Part shown: positions 5,450 through 11,562 of the stretch, in pieces
Layout: every line of letters starts with the position of its first letter
Position numbering within the stretch: the first letter of the stretch is position 1
Assembly (NCBI GenBank): GCA_051867875.1
Contig: JBJDZG010000011.1
Span: 1-11,562, forward strand
Direction: 5' to 3'
From: RGIG4608 sp051867875
GTDB taxonomy: Bacteria > Bacillota > Clostridia > Oscillospirales > CAG-272
Length of the DNA stretch: 11,562 nt
The notes under the pieces: generated by a model
Seen by the model: only the letters and a program-made list of their open reading frames with translations
Database searches by the model: none
Told to the model about the DNA's origin: nothing
Position numbers and translations under genes: made by a program

Positions 5450-6796
5450 ATGGCAATTAAAAACGAATACATTTTGAATCTTATTGAAGAGGTAAAGGCG
5501 AGAAACGCGGGCGAGAGCGAGTTTCATCAGGCGGTTTACGAGGTGCTTGAAAGCCTTGAACCCGTAATCGAGCGCCACCCCGAATACATAGAGTGCGGAG
5601 TGCTCGACAGCATCGTCGAGCCCGAGCGTATTATAAAATTCCGCGTTCCGTGGGTTGACGACAGCGGAAAGGTCCGCATCAACCGCGGTTACAGAATCCA
5701 ATTCAACAGCGCGATAGGTCCATACAAGGGCGGTATCCGTCTGCACCCCTCTGTTAATGAGAGTATTATTAAGTTTCTCGGCTTTGAGCAGACCTTTAAG
5801 AACTCGCTGACGGGGCTTCCCATCGGCGGCGGCAAGGGTGGCTCGGATTTCGACCCCAAGGGTAAGAGCGATATGGAAATTATGCGCTTCTGTCAGAGTT
5901 TTATGACGGAGCTCTCCAAGCATATCGGTGCGGACACTGACGTTCCCGCAGGCGATATCGGCGTCGGAGCGCGAGAGATAGGATATATGTTCGGTCAGTA
6001 CAAGCGGCTTCGCAACGAATACGCGGGCGTGCTCACGGGCAAGGGCTTGACGTACGGCGGAAGCCTTGCGCGCACGGAGGCGACGGGCTTCGGACTTTGC
6101 TATTTTGCCGACGAGATGCTCCGCGACGCGGGCAGGAGCTTTGACGGCGCGAGAGTCGTTATTTCGGGCTCGGGCAACGTGGCTATTTACGCCGCTCAAA
6201 AGGCTATGGAGCTGGGTGCTGCGGTCGTTGCCATGTCCGACTCGTGCGGTTACGTATACGACGAAAACGGTATAGACCTTGAGCTTATGAAAGAAATTAA
6301 AGAAGTGAAAAAGGCGCGCATTTGCGAGTACGCAAGGGCAAGAGAGGGCGCGGAATATCACGAGGGTTGCAGAGATATCTGGACTGTGAAATGCGATATC
6401 GCACTTCCCTGCGCCACTCAGAACGAGCTTGACGGCACGAGCGCCGAAATTCTCGTAAAGAATGGTTGCTTTGCCGTTGCAGAGGGCGCAAATATGCCCT
6501 CAACTCCCGAGGCCGTTTCCGTTTTCCAAAGCAACGGAGTGCTTTTCGCACCCGCGAAGGCGTCCAACGCGGGCGGTGTTGCGACCAGCGCGCTTGAAAT
6601 GAGCCAGAACTCGATGCGTTGCTCGTGGACGTTCGAGGAGGTTGACGAAAAGCTTCGCGAAATTATGAGAAATATCTACAAAAACTGTTCGGCAAGCGCC
6701 AAGGAGTACGGAATGGAAGGCAACCTCGTCGCAGGCGCGAACATCGCGGGATTTTTGAAGGTCGCCGAAGCAATGAAGGCGCAGGGCGTGGTGTAA
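5450..6796 (+). CDS. gdhA: NADP-type glutamate dehydrogenase
   Basis: 448 residues, the usual length of hexameric family I enzymes. It catalyses reversible reductive amination of 2-oxoglutarate with ammonium to give glutamate, in the cytosol; the biosynthetic NADPH direction is inferred from overall similarity to gdhA enzymes. Substrate-site residues are all present: K93 in GPYKGGIR, K117 in the QTFKNSL helix, the catalytic K129 in PIGGGKGG, D169 in VPAGDIGVG, and S380 in GGVATSALEMSQN. The cofactor Rossmann fold starts near 233 with SGSGNVA (239-245). The start has AAAGGAGG five bases upstream. Both domains are intact with no frameshift. No clear terminator follows; only an AT-rich stretch separates it from the next promoter, so some read-through is possible. 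Its leader hairpin and upstream inverted repeat suggest regulation, untested here. Identification is secure. Confidence 0.98.
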   Translation: MAIKNEYILNLIEEVKARNAGESEFHQAVYEVLESLEPVIERHPEYIECGVLDSIVEPERIIKFRVPWVDDSGKVRINRGYRIQFNSAIGPYKGGIRLHPSVNESIIKFLGFEQTFKNSLTGLPIGGGKGGSDFDPKGKSDMEIMRFCQSFMTELSKHIGADTDVPAGDIGVGAREIGYMFGQYKRLRNEYAGVLTGKGLTYGGSLARTEATGFGLCYFADEMLRDAGRSFDGARVVISGSGNVAIYAAQKAMELGAAVVAMSDSCGYVYDENGIDLELMKEIKEVKKARICEYARAREGAEYHEGCRDIWTVKCDIALPCATQNELDGTSAEILVKNGCFAVAEGANMPSTPEAVSVFQSNGVLFAPAKASNAGGVATSALEMSQNSMRCSWTFEEVDEKLREIMRNIYKNCSASAKEYGMEGNLVAGANIAGFLKVAEAMKAQGVV

Positions 6797-6835
6797 GGTT
6801 CGTTTGGAAAATAATTTATTTTTTGTTAAATTATG

Positions 6836-6864
6836 TTTACAAATCGCACGGTCGGTGCTATAAT
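6836..6864 (+). promoter_or_regulatory. Promoter of the BspA-like lipoprotein gene
   Basis: TTTACA (6836-6841), a 17-base spacer and a perfect TATAAT (6859-6864) with extended -10 TG (6856-6857). Transcription should start near 6871, leaving a leader of about 30 bases. Confidence 0.85.
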
Positions 6865-6885
6865 GAACCTGTCAATAGATATCCG

Positions 6886-6893
6886 AGAGGAGA
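6886..6893 (+). promoter_or_regulatory. Ribosome binding site fixing the lipoprotein start
   Basis: AGAGGAGA precedes the ATG at 6901 with eight bases between GGAG and ATG. The reading frame stays open back to an ATG at 6823, but that start lies upstream of the promoter and would bury the lipoprotein signal peptide. Confidence 0.85.
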
Positions 6894-6900
6894 AATTAAA

Positions 6901-9156
6901 ATGAAAAAGATTTTATGCTTTGCAATGATTCTTTTGTTGTCGGTAAGCCTTGTTTCCTGCTTGGACGGAATATTAAAAGAATCCGTCGGCCTTGAATTTA
7001 AGCTGAACGGCGACGGAGAAACGTACAGTGTAACGGGACTCGGCACTTGCACCGATACGGATATAGTAATTCCCAAAACATACAAAGGAAAAACCGTAAC
7101 GAGTATCGGCGATTCTGCGTTCGACTACTGCCGCACACTTACAAGCGTAACGATACCCGACAGCGTAACGAGTATCGGCAATTTTGCGTTCTACGACTGT
7201 ACCTCACTTACAAGCATAACGATACCCGACAGTGTAACGAGTATCGGCAACAATGCGTTCGAGTACTGTTACTCACTTACAAGCGTAACGATACCAGACG
7301 GCGTAACGAGTATCGGCGATTCTGCGTTCGAGTCCTGTAGCAAACTCACAAGCGTTACAATCGGCAGTGGCGTAACGAGTATCGGCGACAAAGCGTTCCG
7401 GGGCTGTCACGCACTTCCAAGCGTAACGATACCCGACAGCGTAACGAGTATCGGAGATTCTGCGTTTTTAGAGTGTAACAAACTTACAAGCGTTACAATC
7501 GGCAGTGGCGTAACGAGTATCGGCGACAATGCGTTCGAGTACTGTAGCGCACTTACAAGCGTAACGATACCCGACAGCGTAACGAGTATCGGTGGCAGTG
7601 CGTTCTCCGACTGTGCCGGACTTACAAGTGTAAAAATAGGCAACGGCGTAATGAGTATCGGGGGCAGTGCGTTCTCCAACTGCGCCGGACTTACAAGTGT
7701 AGAAATAGGCAACGGCGTAACGAGTATCGGCGGCAGTGCGTTCTACAACTGTAGAGGACTTACAAGCATAACGATACCCGACAGCGTAACAAGTATCGGT
7801 GTCGGGGCGTTCTACAACTGCACCGGACTTACAAGCGTAACAATCGGCAACGGTGTAACGAGTATCGGCGAGAGTGCGTTCTACTGCTGCACCGGACTTA
7901 CAAGAGTAACAATTGGAAACAGCGTAACGAGTATCGGCGAGAGTGCGTTCTACGGTTGTAGAGGACTTACAAGCGTAACGATACCCGACAGCGTAACGAG
8001 TATCGGCGACAATGCGTTCGACTCCTGTAGAGGACTTACAAGCGTAACAATCGGCAACGGTGTAACGAGTATCGGCGGCAGTGCGTTTTGGGAATGTATC
8101 GGACTTACAAGCATAACGATACCCGACGGCGTAACGAGTATCGGTGGCAGTGCGTTCCGGGGATGTCACGCACTTACAAGCGTAACAATCGGTAACGGCG
8201 TAACGAGTATCGAAAGAAGTGCGTTTTGGGAATGTAGCGGACTTACAAGCATTACCGTTTCTGACGGCAACACCGTATATCACAGTGCAGGCAACTGTTT
8301 GATTGAAACGGGAAGTAAAACGTTGATTGCAGGCTGTAAAAACAGCGTAATTCCTGATGACGGCAGCGTAACGAGTATCGGCGATTATGCGTTCTGGTAC
8401 TGTAACGAACTTACAAGCATAACAATCCCCGACGACGTAAAGAGTATCGGTGAGTGTGCGTTCTTTTGGTGTAGCGGACTTACAAGCGTAACAATCGGCA
8501 ATGGCGTAACGAGTATCGGCATTTCTGCGTTCTTCGGTTGCGCCGAGCTTACAAGCGTAACAATCGGCAACAGTGTAACGAGTATCGGCAATTCTGCCTT
8601 CTCCAATTGTAGCAAACTTACAAGCATAACCATTCCCGACAGCGTAACGAGTATCGGCGAGTTCGCATTCTCAAACTGTATCGGACTTACAAGCATAACG
8701 ATACCCGACAGTGTAACGAGTATCGGTAGGAATGCGTTCTCCTATTGTAGAGGAATTACGAGCCTCACAATAGAAAATGGCGTAACGAGTATCGGCGAGT
8801 GGGTATTCTCAAACTGCAGCGGACTTACAAGCGTAACGATACCCGGCAGCGTAACGAGTATCGGCAACGGTGCGTTTGAGAATTGTGACGGACTCATAAG
8901 CGTAACGCTCGTCAGCGGTGTAATAAGAATCGGTGAGAGAGCGTTCGAGGGATGTGACGGACTTATAAGTATAACGGTACCCAATAGCGTAACAGGTATC
9001 CGTGAGAGAGCGTTCGAGGGTTGTGACAAGCTTGCGGATATCCACTATAACGGCACGAAAGCCGAGTGGAATGCAATCAAAAAATATCATACTTGGAACG
9101 AAAGTACAGGAAACTACGTAGTTCACTGCACAGACGGCGATTTGAGCAAAGAATAA
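6901..9156 (+). CDS. BspA-like leucine-rich-repeat lipoprotein
   Basis: 751 residues. Residues 1-20 are a lipoprotein signal peptide: KK, a hydrophobic core, and lipobox L17-V18-S19-C20, with C20 expected to be lipidated, so the protein is displayed on the outer face of the membrane. Residues 30-65 are the usual lead-in of this family (GLEFKLNG...YSVTGLG, then VIPKTYKGK). Residues 66-719 hold 27 repeats of 23 residues of the Treponema/BspA LRR type (LRR_5): VTSIG--AF--C--LTS(V/I)TIP(D/G)(S/G). A 33-residue island (457-489, containing NCLIE and LIAGCKNSVIP) separates repeats 17 and 18. Residues 710-751 are the family's C-cap (IHYNGTKAEWNAI...VHCTDG). Nearly every repeat carries one Cys at the same position. 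Known relatives bind host proteins or other cells; the ligand here is unknown. It has its own promoter and terminator, so it is probably monocistronic. Confidence 0.95.
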   Translation: MKKILCFAMILLLSVSLVSCLDGILKESVGLEFKLNGDGETYSVTGLGTCTDTDIVIPKTYKGKTVTSIGDSAFDYCRTLTSVTIPDSVTSIGNFAFYDCTSLTSITIPDSVTSIGNNAFEYCYSLTSVTIPDGVTSIGDSAFESCSKLTSVTIGSGVTSIGDKAFRGCHALPSVTIPDSVTSIGDSAFLECNKLTSVTIGSGVTSIGDNAFEYCSALTSVTIPDSVTSIGGSAFSDCAGLTSVKIGNGVMSIGGSAFSNCAGLTSVEIGNGVTSIGGSAFYNCRGLTSITIPDSVTSIGVGAFYNCTGLTSVTIGNGVTSIGESAFYCCTGLTRVTIGNSVTSIGESAFYGCRGLTSVTIPDSVTSIGDNAFDSCRGLTSVTIGNGVTSIGGSAFWECIGLTSITIPDGVTSIGGSAFRGCHALTSVTIGNGVTSIERSAFWECSGLTSITVSDGNTVYHSAGNCLIETGSKTLIAGCKNSVIPDDGSVTSIGDYAFWYCNELTSITIPDDVKSIGECAFFWCSGLTSVTIGNGVTSIGISAFFGCAELTSVTIGNSVTSIGNSAFSNCSKLTSITIPDSVTSIGEFAFSNCIGLTSITIPDSVTSIGRNAFSYCRGITSLTIENGVTSIGEWVFSNCSGLTSVTIPGSVTSIGNGAFENCDGLISVTLVSGVIRIGERAFEGCDGLISITVPNSVTGIRERAFEGCDKLADIHYNGTKAEWNAIKKYHTWNESTGNYVVHCTDGDLSKE
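7096..9057 (+). repeat. Coding tandem repeat, 69-base unit, 27 copies
   Basis: The DNA of the LRR region is repetitive at base level: GTAACGAGTATCGG recurs in most units with few changes, and ACTTACAAGCGTAACGATAC or close variants recur between them. The array is broken once by the 99-base island at 8269-8367. Units end mainly in IPDS or IGNG turns, mixed along the array rather than graded. This suggests expansion and shuffling by recombination between units. Confidence 0.9.
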
Positions 9157-9173
9157 TCAAATAAATGAAACCT

Positions 9174-9207
9174 CCGCCCCGATTTATAAAATCGGGGCGG
9201 TAATTTT
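9174..9207 (+). terminator. Terminator after the BspA-like gene
   Basis: A 12-bp perfect stem, CCGCCCCGATTT (9174-9185) with AAATCGGGGCGG (9189-9200), has a 3-base loop and lies 18 bases past the stop. The following tract is TAATTTTAT, not a pure T run, so strength is uncertain although the stem is strong. Confidence 0.75.
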
Positions 9208-9250
9208 ATACGTTGAAATGTTTTGCGCGCTCGTTTTACCGACCCCCCGC

Positions 9251-9260
9251 GTTTGCAAAC
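9251..9260. promoter_or_regulatory. Palindrome upstream of the hydrolase promoter
   Basis: GTTTGCAAAC is a perfect 10-base palindrome 24 bases before the -35 element at 9284. It could be an operator half-pair or chance. Apart from this, the terminator and the promoter below, the gap 9157-9406 holds no gene. Confidence 0.25.
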
Positions 9261-9283
9261 CGAATTTTTCAAAAAAATCAACT

Positions 9284-9317
9284 TTGACTTGCAAAACGCG
9301 CGAGGATATAGTATAAT
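9284..9317 (+). promoter_or_regulatory. Two overlapping promoters for the hydrolase-thiI unit
   Basis: TTGACT (9284-9289) and TATAGT (9307-9312) are 17 bases apart; TTGCAA (9289-9294) and TATAAT (9312-9317) are also 17 bases apart, shifted by five. Either or both could work; the second has the better -10. A leader of about 80 bases follows, with a hairpin GAATT/AATTC plus CGGAT/ATCCG (9333-9366) and a CCGCG/CGCGG hairpin (9367-9378). Confidence 0.75.
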
Positions 9318-9393
9318 GATATGGAAAATGGTGAATTGTGCGGATAAACGCAAAATCCGATAATTCCGCGTTCGCGGCAAACATTCCGTTTTT

Positions 9394-9400
9394 GGGAGGG
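9394..9400 (+). promoter_or_regulatory. Ribosome binding site fixing the hydrolase start
   Basis: GGGAGGG sits six bases before the ATG at 9407. An in-frame ATG at 9338 lies inside the leader hairpin, lacks a ribosome site, and would add 23 residues without family resemblance. Confidence 0.8.
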
Positions 9401-9406
9401 CGTTTT

Positions 9407-10159
9407 ATGAAATTTGAAGAGTTTGGAAAAGAAAATGCTTTGAAAATGATTTTTCTGCACGGCGGCGGACTTGCTCCGTGGAGCTTTTATGCGGTTGCAC
9501 AAGCGCTAAAAGAAAAATACCATGTTCTGATTCCCGTGCTCGACGGGCACAACGGCGCCGACCGCGATTTTACCTCTATTGAGGACAACGCGCGCGAAAT
9601 CATTGATTTTATTGACGAAAATTTCGGCGGCAGCGTCTATCTTATCGGCGGTCTTTCGCTCGGAGCGCAAGTTCTCGTTGAAATGCTGTCGCAAAAGCCC
9701 GATATTTGCAGATATGCAATTATCGAAAGCGCGCTCGTTCTGCCGATGAAAGTTACCGAAATGTTGATAAAACCGACTTTCAAGATGAGCTATCCGCTTG
9801 TCAAAAAGCGTTGGTTTGCAAAGCTTCAGTTTGACTCGCTCCGCATCGGCGCGCAGTTTTTTGACGCGTATTACAGGGACAGCTCGGCGATAACGGAGAA
9901 AAATATGATTGCTTTTCTGGAAGCAAATGCAGACTATAAACTTAAACCTACCCTTTCGGAATGCAGAGCAAAAACGCTCGTCCTCGTCGGCGAAAAGGAA
10001 CAGCGTATTATGAAAAAATCCGCCATCATCTTGCATCAGACGCTTGAAAATTCATCGTGTGAGACTCTTCGGGGCTTTTACCACGGCGATATCAGCATAA
10101 ATCACCCCGATATCTACGCAGAAAAACTGCGCCGATTGATTGATGACGGGCAAGCGTAA
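9407..10159 (+). CDS. Alpha/beta hydrolase family protein
   Basis: 250 residues, typical of single-domain alpha/beta hydrolases. The oxyanion-hole motif HGGG is at 18-21. The nucleophile elbow GGLSLGAQ places Ser at 84. The acid is likely one of the glutamates in VGEKEQ (194-199), after the strand TLVLV. The histidine is likely H226 in FYHG. A cap-like helical insert spans about 112-175. No signal peptide, so cytosolic. The substrate cannot be read from the sequence: esterase, thioesterase or lipase-like are all possible. The proposed acid is Glu rather than the commoner Asp, a small departure. It is followed after 42 bases by thiI with no terminator between, so the two probably share the promoters at 9284-9317; this does not by itself imply a shared pathway. 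Confidence 0.85.
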   Translation: MKFEEFGKENALKMIFLHGGGLAPWSFYAVAQALKEKYHVLIPVLDGHNGADRDFTSIEDNAREIIDFIDENFGGSVYLIGGLSLGAQVLVEMLSQKPDICRYAIIESALVLPMKVTEMLIKPTFKMSYPLVKKRWFAKLQFDSLRIGAQFFDAYYRDSSAITEKNMIAFLEANADYKLKPTLSECRAKTLVLVGEKEQRIMKKSAIILHQTLENSSCETLRGFYHGDISINHPDIYAEKLRRLIDDGQA

Positions 10160-10201
10160 CGCATTCAATGAAAATTCATAATTATATAAAAGGAAACGAA
10201 A

Positions 10202-11377
10202 ATGAAAGAAGTATTACTTTGCAAATACGGCGAAATCGTGCTCAAAGGCGCGAATCGCGCATATTTTGAGGACGTTCTCTGCAAGGAATTGCGCAAGAGA
10301 GCTAAAAAATGCGGAAATTTTGAGGTCAGCCGTGCCCAGTCAACCGTTTATATCGAGCCCCTTGACGAGTTCTGCGATATGGATATGATGCTCGCAGAGG
10401 CGCAAAAGGTGTTCGGTATCGTCGCCATCGCCCGAGCGCACGTGTGCGAAAAAACTCTCGACTCCATCTCGGAAAGCGCACGCGAATATATAGTTGAAGA
10501 GATAAGAAAATATAAAACCTTCAAGGTCGAGGCAAAACGCTCCGACAAGCGCTTCCCTCTTGACTCCATGGACCTCGCACGCGAGATTGGCGGTGTCATT
10601 CTCAGCGCAAATCCGAGAATGAGGGTTGACGTAAGAGAACCGGAGGTCGTCGTTAAGGTCGAAATCCGTGAGAGAATGGCTTATATCTACGCGGGAATCC
10701 ACAAGGGCGCGGGCGGTATGCCCGTCGGCACGAACGGAAAGGGACTTTTGCTTCTTTCGGGCGGAATTGATTCCCCCGTTGCGGGCTATATGATGGCAAA
10801 ACGCGGTGTGAAAATCGAGGCGGTTCATTTTGAGTCGTTTCCCTACACCAGCGAGCGCGCCCTGCAAAAGGTGCTCGACCTCGCAAAGCTCGTCGCGGAC
10901 TACTCCGGCGACATTTACGTTCATATAATTTCGCTCACGAAAATTCAGGAAGAGCTCGTCAAGCACTGCGATGAGGACTATTTTACGCTCCTTTTGCGCC
11001 GTTATATGGTTGCGCTTGCCAATAAAGTGGCTGAACGCTATAATTGCGGTGCGCTCATTACGGGTGAGAGTGTTGGCCAGGTAGCAAGCCAGACGATGCA
11101 GGCAATCGCTGTAACGGACGCCGTCGCGGATATCCCCGTTTTCCGCCCCTGCATAGGCATGGATAAGGAAGAAATCATTCAGATTGCCCGTAAAATCAAC
11201 ACTTTTGACACTTCTATTCTTCCCTACGAGGACTGTTGCACGGTGTTCACACCCAAGCATCCGAGAACAAAACCCGTGCTTGAAAAGGTGCTCGCAGAGG
11301 AAAATAAACTCCCCTTCGACGAGCTCGTCGAGAAGGCTTTTGCGACTATGAGAACCGAGAGAATGAGTGCGGAATAA
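10202..11377 (+). CDS. thiI: tRNA 4-thiouridine synthase ThiI, rhodanese-less
   Basis: 391 residues, the short form found in Bacillus and clostridia; E. coli ThiI is longer because of a C-terminal rhodanese domain, absent here. It adenylates U8 of tRNA with ATP and transfers sulfur to make 4-thiouridine, using a partner cysteine desulfurase not present in this window; it may also help supply sulfur for the thiamine thiazole. The N-terminal ferredoxin-like region and THUMP domain cover about 1-165. The PP-loop ATPase motif SGGIDSP is at 186-192, and GESVGQVASQT (288-298) belongs to the same catalytic domain. The conserved PYEDCCTVFTPKHP (341-354) carries the paired Cys 345/346, one of which is expected to take part in sulfur transfer. 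The start is set by AAAGGAAA six bases or so upstream. Probably co-transcribed with the hydrolase. Confidence 0.97.
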   Translation: MKEVLLCKYGEIVLKGANRAYFEDVLCKELRKRAKKCGNFEVSRAQSTVYIEPLDEFCDMDMMLAEAQKVFGIVAIARAHVCEKTLDSISESAREYIVEEIRKYKTFKVEAKRSDKRFPLDSMDLAREIGGVILSANPRMRVDVREPEVVVKVEIRERMAYIYAGIHKGAGGMPVGTNGKGLLLLSGGIDSPVAGYMMAKRGVKIEAVHFESFPYTSERALQKVLDLAKLVADYSGDIYVHIISLTKIQEELVKHCDEDYFTLLLRRYMVALANKVAERYNCGALITGESVGQVASQTMQAIAVTDAVADIPVFRPCIGMDKEEIIQIARKINTFDTSILPYEDCCTVFTPKHPRTKPVLEKVLAEENKLPFDELVEKAFATMRTERMSAE

Positions 11378-11405
11378 GCAGAGAATGAGTATACTGTGAG
11401 TATAC
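11358..11405. repeat. Short direct repeats across the thiI stop codon
   Basis: AGAGAATGAGT occurs at 11358-11368 and again at 11380-11390, 22 bases apart, straddling the TAA at 11375. GAGTATAC then occurs at 11387-11394 and 11398-11405, 11 bases apart. Because GTATAC is itself palindromic, the second pair can also form a hairpin. There is no T run, so this is not a clear terminator. Confidence 0.7.
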
Positions 11406-11429
11406 CAAATCTTTTGTTTGCGTTAAAAG

Positions 11430-11480
11430 CGGGGCGTCGAGGACGTCGCCCCCTACGGTTAAGGTGTGCGCACCGTGCCC
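11430..11480 (+). repeat. Palindromic repeat, core type A, downstream of thiI, first copy
   Basis: The core CGGGGCGTCGAGGACGTCGC then CCCC is followed by CTACGGTTAAGGTGTGCGCA and CCGTGCCC. It matches the type A copies at 4697 and 4832. It lies about 50 bases after thiI and may fold in the 3' end of its transcript. Confidence 0.9.
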
Positions 11481-11495
11481 TACAAATGTTGAAAA

Positions 11496-11547
11496 ACGGG
11501 GCGTCGGGGACGTCGCCCCCTACGGTTGTTGTGTTTGCGTCGTGCCC
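11496..11547 (+). repeat. Palindromic repeat, core type A, downstream of thiI, second copy
   Basis: The same core begins 67 bases after the previous copy (GGGGCG at 11431 and 11498). The tail CTACGGTTGTTGTGTTTGCG then TCGTGCCC is followed by GC-rich sequence to the window end. The array may continue beyond the window. Confidence 0.9.
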
Positions 11548-11562
11548 AAGCGGGCGTTTTGC

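Noticed and set aside
5402..6361. 319-codon open frame antisense to gdhA
   Set aside because: It mirrors a secure gene, has no ribosome site, and reflects the high GC at third codon positions of gdhA.
6797..6835. Terminator after gdhA
   Set aside because: Only an AT-only, weak stem (AAATAA/TTATTT) is present and no GC-rich hairpin; not supported.
7468..8283. 271-codon open frame antisense to the LRR gene, with its own 23-residue repeat
   Set aside because: The repeat comes from the 69-base units of the sense gene; no start signal and no family resemblance.
10340..11260. 306-codon open frame antisense to thiI
   Set aside because: Shadow of thiI, with no ribosome site or recognisable domain.

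Overview
The window looks like a chromosomal segment of an anaerobic, probably gut-associated Bacillota (Clostridia) bacterium. This is inferred from four things: a BspA-type leucine-rich-repeat lipoprotein, a clostridial-type NADP glutamate dehydrogenase, the short rhodanese-less ThiI, and strong AGGAGG ribosome sites with textbook sigma-A promoters. Intergenic regions carry clusters of GC-rich palindromic repeats of the kind common in uncultured Clostridia. No tRNA, rRNA, CRISPR array or transposase gene was seen.

Layout. Bases 1-247 hold a tetranucleotide microsatellite, an intrinsic terminator and the start region of a plus-strand gene. Bases 248-2815 encode a large protein that starts as a type IV prepilin and continues as a predicted beta-helix surface protein. 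A terminator at 2911-2944 separates it from two minus-strand genes: a SLOG/DUF1273 (YpsA-like) protein (3028-3519) and an Arg-rich helix-turn-helix protein (3818-4264). Between those two lies a cluster of DnaA-box-like sequences. Upstream of the HTH gene is a perfect consensus promoter with a LexA (SOS) box in its spacer, followed by a repeat-rich leader. Bases 4606-5230 are a modular array of palindromic repeats.

From 5450 the genes are all plus strand: gdhA (nitrogen assimilation), a 27-repeat BspA-like lipoprotein, an alpha/beta hydrolase, and thiI (tRNA 4-thiouridine synthesis). gdhA, the lipoprotein and the hydrolase each have their own promoter. thiI follows the hydrolase by 42 bases and is probably co-transcribed with it. 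After thiI the same 67-base palindromic repeat family returns at the right edge.

Most interesting: the minus-strand block 3028-4580. It combines SOS-type control, a small HTH protein, a DnaA-box-like cluster with AT-rich flanks, and a SLOG-fold protein, and may be a DNA-damage-responsive module. That functional link is inference from proximity and cis elements. The pilin/beta-helix fusion and the repeat array with interchangeable hairpin cores on a shared tail are also worth attention.
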